Assembly: GCA_013350335.1 (NCBI GenBank) | Contig: CM023539.1 | Span: 22,065,043 to 22,129,042, forward strand | Source of the DNA: Chimonanthus salicifolius | Taxonomy: Eukaryota; Streptophyta; Magnoliopsida; Laurales; Calycanthaceae | Direction: 5' to 3' | Length of the DNA: 64,000 nucleotides | Shown here: positions 11,500-21,496 of the stretch, in pieces | Numbering within the stretch: the first letter of the stretch is position 1 | Layout: each line of letters begins with the position of its first letter | Notes under the pieces: model-generated | What the model saw: the letters and a program-made list of their open reading frames with translations, nothing else | Databases searched by the model: none | Told to the model about the DNA's origin: nothing | Program-made: the position numbers and the translations under genes

Positions 11500-12025
11500 T
11501 TCAGTCGACTGAATCAGGGATTCAGTCAACTGAATCATGCCCAATTACTGTTCTCTGCCTTACCCGCAGACTTTCAGTCGACTGAATATATATTTAATCG
11601 GCTGAAACATAAGCTCAGTACTGTATAAACTTGACCCGTAACCTTTTAGTTGGTTGAGTCATGGATTCACTCGGCTGACTTTGTGTCAAACCCTCTGTGT
11701 TCTCAATCAATCTCCTTTCAGTCGACTGAATCACAGATTCAGTTGGCTGACTTTGGAGCAGATCATGTGTGTGTTCGGCCAGTATACATTCAGTCAACTG
11801 AATTATCAACCAACCCTTTACGTGTTTGGTAAGCATACCTTCAGTCGACTGAATCACAAGATTCAGTCGGCTGAAACACAATAGATCAATTTACTTGTTT
11901 CGTACGTCTATGTTTAGTCAGCTGAATCAAATATTCAGTCGGCTGAAACACCCAGAAATCCTTCATGTGTTCGGCTAGCACACTTTCAGTCGACTAAATC
12001 ATAAGATTCAGTCGATTGACACTTT
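11500..12025. repeat. TTCAGTCGACTGAATC palindrome array, second LTR
   Basis: Same motif as 7364-7925, with fewer copies and different point variants. Several copies are perfect palindromes, for example TTCAGTCGACTGAA at about 11717 and 11840. Confidence 0.85.
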
Positions 12026-12779
12026 GTCAGTCTTCTCTGTTTGCATATCTTGTACCTTCCTTCTTCATAAAATGCATCCTTTATCATATCTAATCATGGA
12101 TTACATCTTTCATACTTTAATTAGTGCATTCACTCTACCTACTAGCCAAAGCTAGTATCTTTTCCATAACTCATTCAATTTCTAGTATTATATCGTGCAT
12201 TCGAATATCGCCTTACTTTGTTTCAACCCATTACCATTCCTTGAATGGATTTCCAACTTCATGGCCTTATAACAGTTTGGCCATCTCTTCCAACTAAATA
12301 TGGAACCCATAGGTTCGGCCACACCATGGCCAAATCTATGGTTTCCGTTAGTCTTAATCTCATATAGTTTTAAACTTAAAACATACTTTCTTTCCTGTCT
12401 CCTTCTTTTCTTTTGGTCTGTCCTTTCCTTCCTTAATCCTTCTTCTTCCTTTGCTCTTCAAAAATCTGCAAGTATAAAGATGGAAATGGGAGAGGGAGAG
12501 GAGAAAAATCTCTTTGTGTGCAAGAGATGGAGTCGGCCAAGGGGTGTGGAGTGCCCCTTGGTTGGTGTCTTTTATGTAACAACCCAAGCCCTTTCATTTC
12601 GTCGCTTTATGATTTGCCCAACCAAGGAGTCCCTTGGTTTAACCAAGGAGACCCTTGGTTTAAACCAAGAAACTCTTTGACTTCCATTGAGTTCCTTGAG
12701 TTTCATACCCCATGAGATGAAAACCTTTCATCTACCCAACTCACTCAAGGAATTTAATCTTAACTCAATTGAACTCACT

Positions 12780-12842
12780 CATGGTTGACCAAGTCAACCA
12801 TGACACGGCCGACCATGCATGTGGTGACTTGGTCACCACATG
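12780..12842. other. Twin perfect hairpins, second LTR
   Basis: The same two stems and loops as 8674-8736 (arms 12780-12789/12793-12802 and 12818-12828/12832-12842) are retained without a change, although the surrounding sequence of the two LTRs differs. Confidence 0.85.
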
Positions 12843-13078
12843 GCACTTGGATCCCACCTTGACCATGTCACTCAATGATGTAGCACCTTACTTACTTGGC
12901 TATGCCACATCACTCATATGTCACCTCACTTGATGAGGTGGATTTTATGCATTGGGTCTTAATTGGGTAGTTGACCCAATTCCTTACCCATGTAAGGTCC
13001 ATTTCAACTATTTAATCTTAAATTCAATTAATTTGCAATCCAATATATTTATAAGTACGGAAAATCCGGTGTGTTACA

Positions 13079-14890
13079 ATATTACCCTCTTTTTGAAATT
13101 TTCGTCCCGAAAATCGAGCGAAGTAGGGTTTCAAACAAATTACACAAATTGTTCAGGATGAGTTACTCTCATTTCTGATTCAAGTTCCCAAGTGGCTTCC
13201 TCATTACCATGTTGATCCTTTACCACTTTGACGAACGAAATTGCTCGGTTCCGTAATACCCTTTGTTCCTTTTCAATCACTCTGACAGGCCTTTTGACGT
13301 AAGATACGTCGCTCTGTACTTCTATGTCTTGTACATTCAGTACGTGCAATGGGTCAGGATTGTAATTCTTCAACATAGAAATATGGAACACATCGTGGAG
13401 TGATGACAACTGTGGAGGGAGTATTAGACGATAGGCCACTTCCCCCACTCTCTCTTGGATCAGAAAAGGTCCCACATATCTAGGTGACAGTTTCCCTTTC
13501 TTTCCAAATCTCATGTGTCCTTTTCCTGGTGAGACCTTCAAGAACACTAAGTCTCCCACTTCAAACTCAAGAAATCTTCTCCTTTTGTCAGCGTAACTCT
13601 TCTGATGACTCTGCGCTCTGAGCAGATTTTGTCATATTACCTTGATCTGTTCTGTGGTTTCTACAACTAGCTTAGGTCCAATAAGTGCAGGCTCATCGGC
13701 CTCTGTCCAACGCACTAGAGATCTACAGGGTCTACCATACAATGCCTCAAATGGAGCCATCTTAAGGCTTTCCTGGTAACAGTTGTTGTATGAAAATTCC
13801 ATCAGTGGTAGATGATCTTCCCAACCACCCTTGAAGTCTAACATGCAAGCTCTCAGAATATCCTCAAACCTTTGTATGTGCGTTCTGACTAACCATCGGT
13901 TTGTGGATGAAAAGCTGTGCTGATTAATAAGTTTCTCCCCATAGCCGACTGCATGCTTTGCCACACTCAGTCGGTGAATCGGCCATCTCTGTCGTACATA
14001 ATAGTCCTGGGAATACCATTTAGCCTGATGATATCCTTGATATACCGCCATCCCAAAGTCTCAGATGAGTCTGTCATCTTGATTTGGAGAAAATGTGCAG
14101 ACTTGGTTAGACGGTCCACCACAACCCAAATTGCATCGTTACCCTTTGAAGACCTTGGTAGTCCTGTCACAAAGTCCATGGAGATATGTTTCCATTTCCA
14201 TTCCGGCATTGGTAAGGGTTTGAGCAGTCTTGGCGGCTTCTAATGTTCTGTCTTGACTTGTTGACAAGTAAGGCAGTGAGAGACAAAGTCAGCCACGTCT
14301 CTTTTGAGTCCATGCCACCAATAATATCTTTTCAAATCATGGTAGATTTTGGTGCTACTCGGATGAATAGAGAGTTTTGTTTGATGAGCTTCGATCAACA
14401 ACTCTCTTCTGCAGCTTTGAGGCACATATGTCCTGCCTCAGAATGAGAGACCTTGTCCAGGTCGTAATTCTCATTCTGGTACATCTTCTCCAGTTCACAT
14501 CTTAGCCCATATTTTAGCCACTTCCGGATTTGTTCGTTGTTCTTGTTCAATTTTAGAGACCATACTGGATCGTACCATCAGATTGTACATGCTCCCACGG
14601 TCTTTGATGTACAAATTGAATTCTCTGGTGGTCGTCATCATTTGCCATTCCTTCATAATCAAACTGGCCACCGTTGCATGTGACATGCGGCTGAGGGCAG
14701 CCGCCACTTTGTTATCCTTGCCAAGATGATATCGTATTGCAAACTCATAATCTTGTAGATATTCCATCCATCTGCGCTGTCTCAAATTGAGTTCTTTTTG
14801 GTCGAACAAATACTTTAAGCTCTTGTGGTATGAAAATACTTCAAATTTCTCACCATATAAATAGTGTCTCCAACTTTTGAGAGAAAAGAA
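13079..14890 (-). pseudogene. Gypsy partial pol: RNase H end, integrase, chromodomain-like tail, family C
   Basis: Minus-strand order: RNase H C-terminal part (KSWRHYLYGEKFEVF, then LRQRRWMEYLQDYEFAIRYH) at 14890-14640; the integrase HHCC zinc-binding part (YHDLKRYYWWHGLKRD..CLTCQ) at 14425-14240; the integrase core ([20 protein letters not shown].. and YDRDGRF) at 14209-13950; the rest in a shifted frame at 14051-13632; and a C-terminal part ending EEATWELESEMR at 13559-13140. EATWE is the usual end of chromodomain-bearing gypsy integrases. Several frameshifts and stops are present. Protease and the main RT are lost, and sequence to the right of 14890 belongs to the copia host element. It is close to the pol of element D. 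Confidence 0.85.
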
Positions 14891-14894
14891 CACT

Positions 14895-15608
14895 ATAGTT
14901 CTTGTACTCTTTCTGTTATGAATGAAATATTTTTGTTACTGCTAAAATAAAAAGAAAAATCTAAGAATGAGAATGTAAAGTTAGAAAACCAATTGATCTC
15001 TCAGAAAGAAGATTTTGAAAAAGATTTGAAAACGCAAGAAGATATCTCAAGATTTAAAATATATGAGACCAAGCTTCAAGAAAGTCTAACTTTGGCTCTA
15101 AATGAGATTGAAAACCTCAGGGAAGTTGAATCACAAGTCAAAAATGAAACTCAATTTGGTTTTTGAATTAAATAAACTGAAGAACCATATAGTTAAATTT
15201 GAATAAAAGTTTACTAAGGAGGAACAATACTTGAAAAGCTCTTAAACATTGGAAAATAGTTTAGGGATAAGACGAGTCTTAGGTTCAAGAAAGAAAGTGT
15301 TAAAAGACCCATTCCATCAACTATTTTTGTAAAAGGTTCCCCCTCAAAGTCTTCGAATGTGACGTGCTTCTACTTTGGAAAAGTTGGCCTCTTAAGGTTT
15401 AAATGTAATGTAAGGAAAAAGCACCACAAAGAAAAGTTCCCTCAAAATTCCCTCAAAATCAAACCAAGGTTGATCTTCGAGTTAAAAATAAAGGAACTTG
15501 GGAAACTCGGATCAACCATCACTCCTTGGCCCAAAGGTTAAAAGAATTGGTAAGTGAACTCTTCAAGCAAGCTGGTGAATGAAAAAAAAGGTCCAAAAAT
15601 TCCAAAGC
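14895..15608 (+). pseudogene. C-terminal gag remnant of SIRE-like element 1 (coiled coil plus zinc knuckle)
   Basis: The plus strand shows a charged heptad-like stretch (QKEDFEKDLKTQEDISRF, then LALNEIENLREVES). About 80 codons further on comes a degenerate zinc knuckle CFYFGKVGLLRFKC at 15359-15400, where the family has CFYCGKxGHxxxxC. A similar layout is seen in the gag of element 2 (27480-28000). Stops and frame changes interrupt it. The N-terminal gag is missing between the primer site at 6107 and this point, so the family C insertion was accompanied by a deletion. Confidence 0.6.
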
Positions 15609-18600
15609 TGTCATGTGCTGCCCCTCAAGGCCTCTTAAGACATGAATTAATTTTTTTTCTAACATTGAGCCTCTAACGATTATGAAATTTATAACTCATC
15701 ATGGACTTAATATTGCACATGATCAAAAGTTTGGACATTGCATTTGGCAGCCTCAGATCCAGTCATAACCGGGCCAGTAGAGTTCCCAGGAAGATGGAGG
15801 GGTCATAATGGTCCCACTTAAAATCCAAAACCTCAGCATAACCCACCAATCGCCACAGTATGTGGACACACTACTAACCAACATGTAGTCTTTAACTTTA
15901 ATCTCTAGTATTAAGTCTAAGTAGAGAATGTCACATACATTCTACCTAACATTCATCATATGTAGAACACATACCCATTCACATACTCATCAGAGATATA
16001 CATAAGAAACACAATAGTTCTATTACATATCTATTGTGCTTGAAAACAGACACAATAAGAGTTTACTACATCATATTGTTCATACAACCAGTAAGAAAGA
16101 AAAACACATAAGTTCCCAACAACGGGGAAATAAATGGATAGATAGGGCCTCCACCCCTACTGTAGCACAAGATCCTCCTGTTCTTCCTCATTCGGGTTCC
16201 CTGAAACGTAAGGGATGTGAGCTCTACTAGCCCAACGAAGAGAAAGCAACAGATATTGCAGTATATCATCGATTTTAAACATGTTATTACAAACAGTTTA
16301 AACACTCAGAAATCATGTAGTTTTCTATGAGAATATCATCTAACATAGTTAATACATGTCCTTCCTTTCCTTAAAATGATACCCCCGTCAATCGATGTCT
16401 ACGACACTCAGCGGCAAAGATACGTGGCTACACCGCTGGCAAATTCATGTCAGTGCTTCACACACTCCGTATATACACCTTATACCAGTACCCTCCACAA
16501 GCTAGGTATTTCATACAACAGTGTGAGGTAATTTGATATGCACAGTACACCAGTCAAAATGCACATCAAGTATGGATTAGATCCCTGTTCAACCCACATA
16601 AATATCTCTCATATGATCATAATAAATTCTCACTCAGATAACATGGATTCCTAAGATCTCCCACATGGAATCATACATATATCAGCAGTTGCTATTTAAC
16701 AATACTATGCTGGAAATAAACACAGTTTATATTGATTGTAATTCAAAGCAGTGTACACAAGTTCTATCAGTTTCCGTACTCTCGGGTCGGGTATGTCTAC
16801 CCTCTACTTACCATTTACCGTGTAAATGCGTATCTCCTGCAACATATCGTTAAACGTACAAAAATACATGTATTCCAATTGGAGTCACGGTTGGATTTTG
16901 ATCGATCTCAAGATCTCCTCAGAATGGATAGACCTCGACATCTGGAACACTCTGTCGTTCACGTTTCATATGTAGAAATAATCAATCACCCTCTTACGTG
17001 TGAACAATGTCGGTATCGCATTTTGGTCCACTTACATTCTTTCCATCAATAAAATGCCCACGGGTATTCACTCATTACCATAGGACCAATGGTGTAAAAT
17101 TTAGAGTTTAAATTCGAAGTAAGAATGCATTTAATAAATACAGTGTGGTTGAATCTCCTCACTTACTAATTGGTGAGTGTTTTGAGTTGAACTCTCAAAA
17201 CGTTAAAAACAGTATAAACAAATCATACGTTTGAAAAAAGTTTAAATAACCTAACATTTTTCATGAAAATATTTTCAAAGCTATCTGTTGAATCTCGACA
17301 TGTCGTCACTGTCGATATGTTGAGTATATTGATATGTCTCTCAATCAATGTGTTGACTGAATCGATGTGTCAACTACTCTCTATTCTTTCTCTTCTGTCT
17401 AATCATAGTGCTCGATAGGTCGACTATCTCGATGTGTTGAATGGTCAATATGTCGAATATCTTCTACCCATCGACTACACTGTGCTAACGGTGGTCTACT
17501 GCTCTGCTCGATATGTCGATAATTTCTATGTGTCGAATTTTCTCTCGTTGATATGTTGATGGAGTCAACTAGTCTCTGCTCGATATGTCGATAATTAAGA
17601 TGTATCGAATTTGACAAATTTAGATATATCGATGTTTTCGACACGTCGGTTAGAAGAGCAAAGACACATCGTATAGCTCGATATGTCGATGCCATTTCGA
17701 GTAGAAAACCATTTTTCGGGTATTTCCTTCTCTAATTTTTCATGGAAAATCTATAGAGTATTTTTCTACCAAAATTTAAACAGAGCTTCTACTAAGTATG
17801 ATCTAGTAAGGAAAAATATTAACTTGAAGAATTACTTACAAAGATTTCCTAAAAAACTCAAAATAAGATGGTTGTTTGCAAAGCTTTCAAAATGAACAAG
17901 AAGGGCTGTTTGAACTGTAAATTTTCTTCTGCACCTAAGCCCATATTTATTGGTTTTGAAGGATCAATTTTCACCGTGAATCCTGTCAATGGAAGTGTCG
18001 AAAGAAAATAAATGGATTTACATTCCCTTTTTCAATTTCAACGAATTAGTTAAAAGTTTTAACTTTTCTTCTTCCTTTTGAATACTTAAAATTGGATACA
18101 TTTAGAGGATAATTTGATAAAATCCGACACCGCAGTCACATTGAGAATGCAGGTTTTAGCTAGGGTGGTAGACTAAATTTTCATTTCGTTAAACCAAAAT
18201 CCTCTATTTTTACAAAAAATAACGTTTCATCAAAACTAGACGACCTAAGTTTTTCTAATATTTGAAACCCATTTTCTAGTGTTTTAAAATATTAACTCAA
18301 TATTCTAAAAATACCAAAAGTTTAGTTAAAACACAGATTGACTATGATTCAAGTTTGTACATGTTCGGATCACTGGATATACGACGAATCGGGGTTTTTA
18401 GATAAAGCACGTCTAAAATTCGTATTTCTGGTAAACGTTTGAAAATTCCGGAAATACTACTGAGTAGAGTACTCAAATACATAGCGTGTGTTAAATTTTT
18501 GGTTTCCAAATTGGACATTAGAGTGGTCTCATACCCTTTGACAGTTTTAAATACACTATTTATAATTTTTATGTAAAACAAAAGACATTATGTAATGTCC

Positions 18601-18774
18601 AAAATGCCCCCCGAACTTCGTCGGGCTGGATCACTAAACAAACGAGTTCCGATCAGATCATATTTGATCTTTTCGACACGCTGTCTCTGTACTCTATCAT
18701 GTTAATCGGTCACAAAACCGAATTAACGGTTCTAAAATTTTGTCATTTTTCTAATTAAGGGTCGGGTTATTACA
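15609..18774 (-). mobile_element. Solo gypsy LTR, family E
   Basis: On the minus strand it starts TGTAATAACCCGACCC and ends GCAGCACATGACA, 3166 bp. It matches the split 5' LTR of element E (29830-30062 plus 37479-40457) along its length, including the start block, 'tgaggctgccaaatg', 'acatgttggttagtagt' and the end. No primer site or polypurine tract adjoins. The flanking 5-mers (AAAGC, AGAGA) do not match, so it may have lost its duplication through local rearrangement. Confidence 0.8.
17285..17700. repeat. TCGATATGTCGA palindrome array in the solo LTR
   Basis: Copies of TCGATATGTCGA, TCGACATGTCG, TCGATGTGTC and GTTGATATGTTGA recur about every 20-50 bases for roughly 400 bp. Confidence 0.8.
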
Positions 18775-19080
18775 AGAGACCATCCTCAAATGCAACATGG
18801 GAACCTAAAATTAGAGGCTTGGTTTAGAAATTGGAATGTGTCTTGGTCCTTTGATTCAAATGGTACTAATGTGTGTATGGATCTGCTAGAGTTTCACTCA
18901 TTAGAGTTTGTTTGATATCTTGAATGGCAGGAACTATGTTTTGAATGTTGCTGTATGTATTTTTTTGAATTATTGTCAGAAAATTCTGTTGTTATTTTGT
19001 CATTCTTGAAGCCTTGAGAAATATCTCAAGCCCTCGAGCTCTCGAGACCTCGAGACTTGTTCCCCAGGGCTCGAGAGCTA
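18775..19080 (+). mobile_element. Remnant of SIRE-like element 1 with 3' LTR CTCGAG cluster
   Basis: Positions 19020-19075 hold four CTCGAG-type sites ('ccctcgagctctcgagacctcg'), the same motif as in the 5' LTR of element 1 (5040-5345). The first part, 18775-18990, is not recognised. A plus-strand SSNATWEPKIRG near 18785 recalls a chromodomain end, but is too short to call. Confidence 0.45.
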
Positions 19081-19874
19081 GAATAAGTCACTTTCTGTGT
19101 AGGGTCCCTTTATAATCAAATCAGTTATTTTTCCCCATTCGAACTCCCATCTTTCGAATGTAGTACCCCGCCTTACAACAAAGGAAAAATGCATATTAAG
19201 GTTGGTTTCCTCCCCTAAGATTGCAAATTCGTCTAGATGCATGGGATAAGAGCATGCATCATTTGTTGCATTATTGTATATCACACATATTATAATGCAA
19301 TTTTGATATAGCTAGTGGATTGAACTCTAAGTGTCTAGTTGTTTGGTTGTTTTTTTCACTCGGCATGGAGCTCATTCCCTTACGTTTCAGGAAATCTTTT
19401 GGAGAAAGAGACTGGTCAAGCTCAACCATAGGTTTTGGATTCATTCGGAGCTCTTGAACTGGATCTTAGGATTTCTAGATTGTATTTTGAGATTGCGGAT
19501 TGTAAGACACAACAAGTGTCACCTTGATATTTTATTTAGGAGTTGTGCTTCTGTTTCCAACTGTATGTTGGGGAAGCCTTGGAGTTTTATTTGAATTTAT
19601 TTATAGTTGTGTGTGGTGAGATTAGACCTCTTAATTTTATAGATGGTATTATTTGTGGCTTGATGCTATACTAGATGAGGACTAATCCTATATGGGAATG
19701 ATGAGTATTTGAAATGGAAAATTTATCGAAACTGTTCCTCACTTTGATTATATGCAATTTAAGTGATTTGAATGATTAAAAAAAACGAGCCACGGTTTTC
19801 GTTATTCCCAATATAGATCTTGTTTGATTCATGTAAGGCTCTATTTGTTGCTGTTGAACGGGCGGGTCCTTACA
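19081..19874 (+). mobile_element. Gypsy LTR 3' fragment, related to family E
   Basis: It carries 'gagctcattcccttacgtttcagg', matching 'gagctcacatccgttacgtttcagg' at 39866-39890 in the element E LTR, and ends 'gggcgggtccttaca' in the manner of gypsy LTRs here. The 5' part is missing. Confidence 0.45.
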
Positions 19875-19884
19875 ATATGGTTTC

Positions 19885-20444
19885 TGGCAGTGGGATTCCC
19901 CTAGTATATATGTGTGGAGACCTCCATTCATCATAAGGCCTTTTGGGAGCAACAGTCGGTTCGCTCGCCAGAAACAAAGCCGTGTGGACCCGGCTGCGGG
20001 CTCAAAACTGAGAATATTGTGCTAGGTGGATTGGGGCGTTACAAATGGTATCATAACACAGTTTAACTCTTGGACTGAGGGTGTGGGCTGGTGCAGTGTC
20101 TGTTTTGGTGGATGGAACCAGGACCTCTGGATGGAGCCGAGGGCGGCTCTGGTCTTGAGGGAGTAGGTTGTAGTACCTGCTCTACGGGGGTAGTGCTTTG
20201 AGCCAGATAACGCCACAGACAGAGAGAATTTTTCCAGGTGCTAGCGCCTAGCGCTTAGGGCATGTTCGCAATCCACACCACCTCTGGCATTGGAATTTCC
20301 CTAGTATATATATGTGGAGTCAACCCATTAAGCACAAGGCCTTTTGGGAGCAACAATATTTTGGCTACCTAGAAACAAAGTTGTGTGGGCTCAGCTGCGA
20401 CGTCAAAGCGGACAATATTGTGCTAGAAGGACTGAGGCGTTACA
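19885..20444 (+). mobile_element. TRIM-like element: two 160-bp direct repeats around a 240-bp centre
   Basis: 19885-20043 and 20285-20444 are direct repeats. Both run from 'tggcagtgggattccc'/'tggcattggaatttcc' through 'aaggccttttgggagcaac' and 'aatattgtgctag' to 'ggcgttaca'. The first is followed by TGGTATCATAAC (20046), resembling the tRNA-Met primer site. The central part has no open frame of note. The size and layout fit terminal-repeat retrotransposons in miniature. No polypurine tract or clean target duplication was seen, so a tandem LTR fragment remains possible. Confidence 0.55.
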
Positions 20445-20639
20445 TCCAAAGCCCATTTTTTGCTCTCTACTGCTACTAGGGTTTCCGCTACCCTGTCTCC
20501 ACCTCTTCATCTTTGCTATTGGAGATTTTTCTTCATCGTTGAATCACTTTTCATCTCCATCTCGGCAATCATCGTTTCTCTCACCTAGAAATCATCTTTC
20601 TCGTTGGACATCATCTCTTTCCACTACAAATCCTGGTAT

Positions 20640-20927
20640 GCCCTATTTTTTACCCTTTCATAATGTGTTTAAGATAGCTCAAGGTTGGTTAAGTCCAAGA
20701 GTAGACGTAGGTTCAGGTCAACCAAACAACTATAAATTGTCGTGCATGTGTGGTTGTTTGTGGATTGTTTTGTTGCTTGGTTATTTGTGATTTTAATTAT
20801 TCTGATGCACATAGTTTGTTTAATTAATTTACTTTAGTTAAATAAATTTTAAAAGGTAATAAAAATATGAATAGGTCCTATTCAACCCCATTCTAAGACC
20901 GTGCATTGGTCAACCCCTGAACTTACA
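20640..20927 (+). mobile_element. 3' LTR end of SIRE-like element 1
   Basis: Matches 5866-6093 phrase by phrase ('taccctttcata', 'acgtaggtt', 'gtgcatgtgtggttg', 'ggattgttttgttg', 'gtgcattggtc') and ends ACTTACA. A 50-bp A/T-rich insertion near 20825-20868 is absent from the 5' copy. The preceding 20445-20639 holds pyrimidine-rich sequence with no assignment. Confidence 0.8.
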
Positions 20928-20938
20928 CCCATCCCACA

Positions 20939-20969
20939 AAATAAAAATAAAATAAAATAAAATAAAACA
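20939..20969. repeat. A/T microsatellite (AAAATAAAAT)
   Basis: Short run of AAATA-type units just outside the right target duplication of SIRE-like element 1. Confidence 0.7.
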
Positions 20970-21150
20970 ACAACAACCTAAGGCCACTCAATTACTGCAA
21001 TGCCAAAGTATATAACACTACAAAAAATTCTCTCTACAACAAATGGACTAAGATTCAACCATACTAAACACACAAGTAATAAAGTAACTGAAATGAGACC
21101 ACAACATGATTTGATACCAAATTAAAAGCAACTGTAACTATCTGAGTCAC

Positions 21151-21306
21151 TTAACTCGTGAGGGTTGGCTTGGCGGTCAAGAACTCATCTGAGATGCGGG
21201 AGGTCTTGAGTTCAAATTACTTTTAATATAAATGGGCTACTCTCCATAGTGTTACCCGGTGTATGTGGATGGAGAGGAAGCTAGACACCTTGGTCTTAAA
21301 ATAAAA
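21151..21306 (+). mobile_element. tRNA-derived SINE
   Basis: A box-A-like TGGCTTGGCGGTCAAGA and a box-B-like GGTCTTGAGTTCAAATTAC are spaced as in a tRNA-derived pol III promoter. They are followed by a tRNA-unrelated body and a short A-rich tail. The element is flanked by 'actatctgagtcac' (about 21137-21150) and 'acttatctaagtcac' (about 21308-21322), a target duplication of roughly 14 bp with small changes. SINEs encode nothing and are moved by LINE proteins. Confidence 0.7.
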
Positions 21307-21496
21307 AACTTATCTAAGTCACATTGGAATGATGCCCATTGGGATCCCATTTCAGTAAGGTTCAAAGAAGATGAATCTCATAATAGAATGACTCACTTTT
21401 TCAAGTATCAATAACTTTAGTGGCATAAAAAATAAATTGTACAAATGAAATTTGGAAAAAAGACAAATAAACAAAAAGGTTGTGTTTCATTCTAAG

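Larger units (their letters stand above)
10103..13078 (-). mobile_element. Gypsy LTR, family C copy 2
   Basis: In minus orientation it starts TGTAACACACCGG and ends GGGGCATTACA, 2976 bp. It matches 6109-9179 along most of its length. The pol fragment 13079-14890 ends directly at its start with a purine tract, so it serves as the 3' LTR of that fragment and lies upstream of the integrase fragment 9180-10102. An extra A/T-rich stretch near 11050-11260 is missing from copy 1. Confidence 0.85.
4794..20927 (+). mobile_element. SIRE-like Ty1/copia element 1, heavily interrupted, pol absent
   Basis: A 5' LTR (4794-6093) with an adjacent primer site, gag remnants (14895-15608) and a 3' LTR end (20640-20927) lie in the same orientation. 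The last part of the 3' LTR repeats the 5' LTR end almost phrase by phrase. The outer flanks are CCCAC (4789-4793) and CCCAT (20928-20932), a 5-bp target duplication with one change. Inside it lie family C gypsy sequence, a family E solo LTR, a gypsy LTR fragment and a TRIM-like pair. No copia protease, integrase or reverse transcriptase was found in the remaining element sequence. Confidence 0.65.

Noticed and set aside
12300..12680. 126-residue plus-strand frame as a gene
   Set aside because: It lies antisense within a family C LTR, is low in complexity, and the matching frame in the other LTR is broken.
18785..18830. Chromodomain end (ATWEP) as evidence of another gypsy pol
   Set aside because: Four matching residues without neighbouring integrase motifs are not enough.
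20446..20640. 5' end of a cellular gene ('ctagggtttccgct')
   Set aside because: Pyrimidine-rich leader-like text also fits LTR leaders, and no coding exon follows before the copia LTR end.
21151..21306. Functional tRNA gene
   Set aside because: Only box A and box B resemble a tRNA; acceptor and anticodon stems do not fold properly, and the element has SINE flanks and tail. The same holds for 45303-45491.
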